The notes beneath the pieces were generated by a model, which was not told the origin of the DNA, did no database searches, and saw nothing but the letters and a program-made list of their open reading frames with translations. Position numbers and translations under genes: made by a program. A stretch of 5,626 nt of DNA from Bradyrhizobiaceae bacterium (GTDB lineage Bacteria > Pseudomonadota > Alphaproteobacteria > Rhizobiales > Xanthobacteraceae): NCBI GenBank assembly GCA_016793685.1, contig JAEULX010000045.1, positions 1-5,626 of the forward strand, written 5' to 3'. Positions 5,066 to 5,626 of this stretch are shown here, piece by piece (the first letter of the stretch is position 1; each line of letters starts with the position of its first letter).

Positions 5066-5626
5066 TATCCCGCCTGCGCTGCTTTGAGATAGGCGCGCCA
5101 GCCGCCGAAGCCGGAAATATCGCGCGCGTTTCTCGTTGCTTCCGCTTCGACGAGGAATCCCTTCACCGTTCGCCCATCGGCAAGCGTCAGCGAACCGATC
5201 GACAGCGGCGGCGGGATGGCGGCGACGAAACGGCCGAACGCAGCGGGCGTCATCGCCCACAGTTCCAGTTCGATTGCCGCGCCTTGCCCCGTCGCGACGC
5301 GGAGGAGGCCGGGGCGCGGCGGGGGGCGAGCGCCGGGCAGGGCGTACAGGCGATAGTCGGCGCAGGTCGTCGTCGCCTCACAAAACTCCGCGCCGAGGGC
5401 GCGCAGTTCACCATTGAGCGGCAGTCCGGAGAGATGGGCGCCGACGACGGCGAGGATGACGCGATCGCCCGCGGCCCGCGCCGGCAATGGCGCCAAGGGC
5501 GGCTGCGGCTGCTTCAGGGCGCCGAGCGGCAGGCCGGTATCGGCATGCAGGACGCGCCCGATCGAGGCGAGGAGCGCATCCTCGCCCGCCGGCGCCAGCA
5601 GCGTGACGCCGAAGGGCAGGGGGCCG
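5065..5626 (-). CDS. atzF: Allophanate hydrolase, C-terminal part (5' end beyond window)
   Basis: Minus-strand gene with an open frame running off the right edge; 186 residues are visible of about 600 expected. Allophanate hydrolase converts allophanate to ammonia and CO2: the N-terminal amidase domain (missing here) deaminates it to N-carboxycarbamate and the C-terminal domain promotes its decarboxylation. The first visible residues, LPFGVTLLAPAGEDALLASIGR, are the tail of the amidase domain. After a proline-rich linker comes the C-terminal domain, marked by VGAHLSGLPLNGEL, DYRLYALPG, ELELWAMTPAAFGRFVAAIP, DGRTVKGFLVEA and the ending FGGWRAYLKAAQAG. A TTG codon at 5496 could be taken for a start but lies mid-protein, as the upstream residues also match the family. 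It ends with TAG 3 bp from the GntR stop, converging on it. It supplies the last step expected after AtzG/E/H, but from a separate transcript. Confidence 0.92.
   Translation of the reverse strand, partial: GPLPFGVTLLAPAGEDALLASIGRVLHADTGLPLGALKQPQPPLAPLPARAAGDRVILAVVGAHLSGLPLNGELRALGAEFCEATTTCADYRLYALPGARPPPRPGLLRVATGQGAAIELELWAMTPAAFGRFVAAIPPPLSIGSLTLADGRTVKGFLVEAEATRNARDISGFGGWRAYLKAAQAG

Noticed and set aside
5065..5496. Stand-alone 143-residue minus-strand protein starting at TTG 5496
   Set aside because: The frame remains open to the window edge, and the residues upstream of 5496 match the end of the amidase domain of allophanate hydrolase. The TTG is internal to a longer gene.
1..5626. 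CRISPR array, tRNA/rRNA gene, insertion sequence or riboswitch
   Set aside because: Coding sequence covers almost the whole window and the longest gap between genes is 14 nt. The only clear repeat found is the two-copy 15-bp unit at 647-676, and no transposase or inverted-repeat ends were seen.

Overview
This 5.6 kb stretch is very GC-rich, has almost no intergenic DNA, and uses third-position G/C heavily. That fits an alphaproteobacterium, probably of the Rhizobiales/Bradyrhizobium type, or a similar high-GC proteobacterium. The taxon is an inference from base composition and gene content; nothing in the sequence proves it.

Plus strand, left to right: (1) the 3' three quarters of a DppC/OppC-type ABC permease (1-656); (2) a fused double-ATPase subunit of the same dipeptide/oligopeptide-type importer (682-2385); (3) a 61-residue AtzG-like (DUF4089, GatC-like) subunit (2400-2585); (4) an AtzE-family amidase-signature hydrolase (2589-3995); (5) an AtzH/HpxZ-like (DUF3225, SnoaL-fold) protein (3992-4384); (6) a GntR-family regulator with an FCD ligand domain (4381-5061). 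Junctions are 14 nt or less, or overlap, so this reads as one transcription unit whose promoter, other permease and binding protein lie to the left of the window. Minus strand: the C-terminal third of an allophanate hydrolase (AtzF type) enters from the right edge and ends 3 bp from the regulator's stop codon (5065-5626).

In Pseudomonas sp. ADP, AtzE with AtzG deaminates 1-carboxybiuret to 1,3-dicarboxyurea, AtzH is proposed to convert that to allophanate, and AtzF cleaves allophanate to ammonia and CO2. The same G-E-H set appears as HpxX-Y-Z in enterobacterial oxalurate catabolism. Here the three genes sit behind a peptide-type importer and face an allophanate hydrolase, and no cyanuric acid hydrolase (atzD) is visible. 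The simplest reading is an uptake-and-degradation locus for a small ureide- or amide-type nitrogen compound, controlled by the GntR protein. The substrate cannot be read from this sequence.

The small-scale oddities are a perfect 15-bp tandem repeat at the permease/ATPase junction that forms a 10-codon relay reading frame with ATGA overlaps at both ends, an atzG-like/atzE pair in the same reading frame separated only by TAG and one codon, and a GC-rich hairpin spanning the two convergent stop codons.
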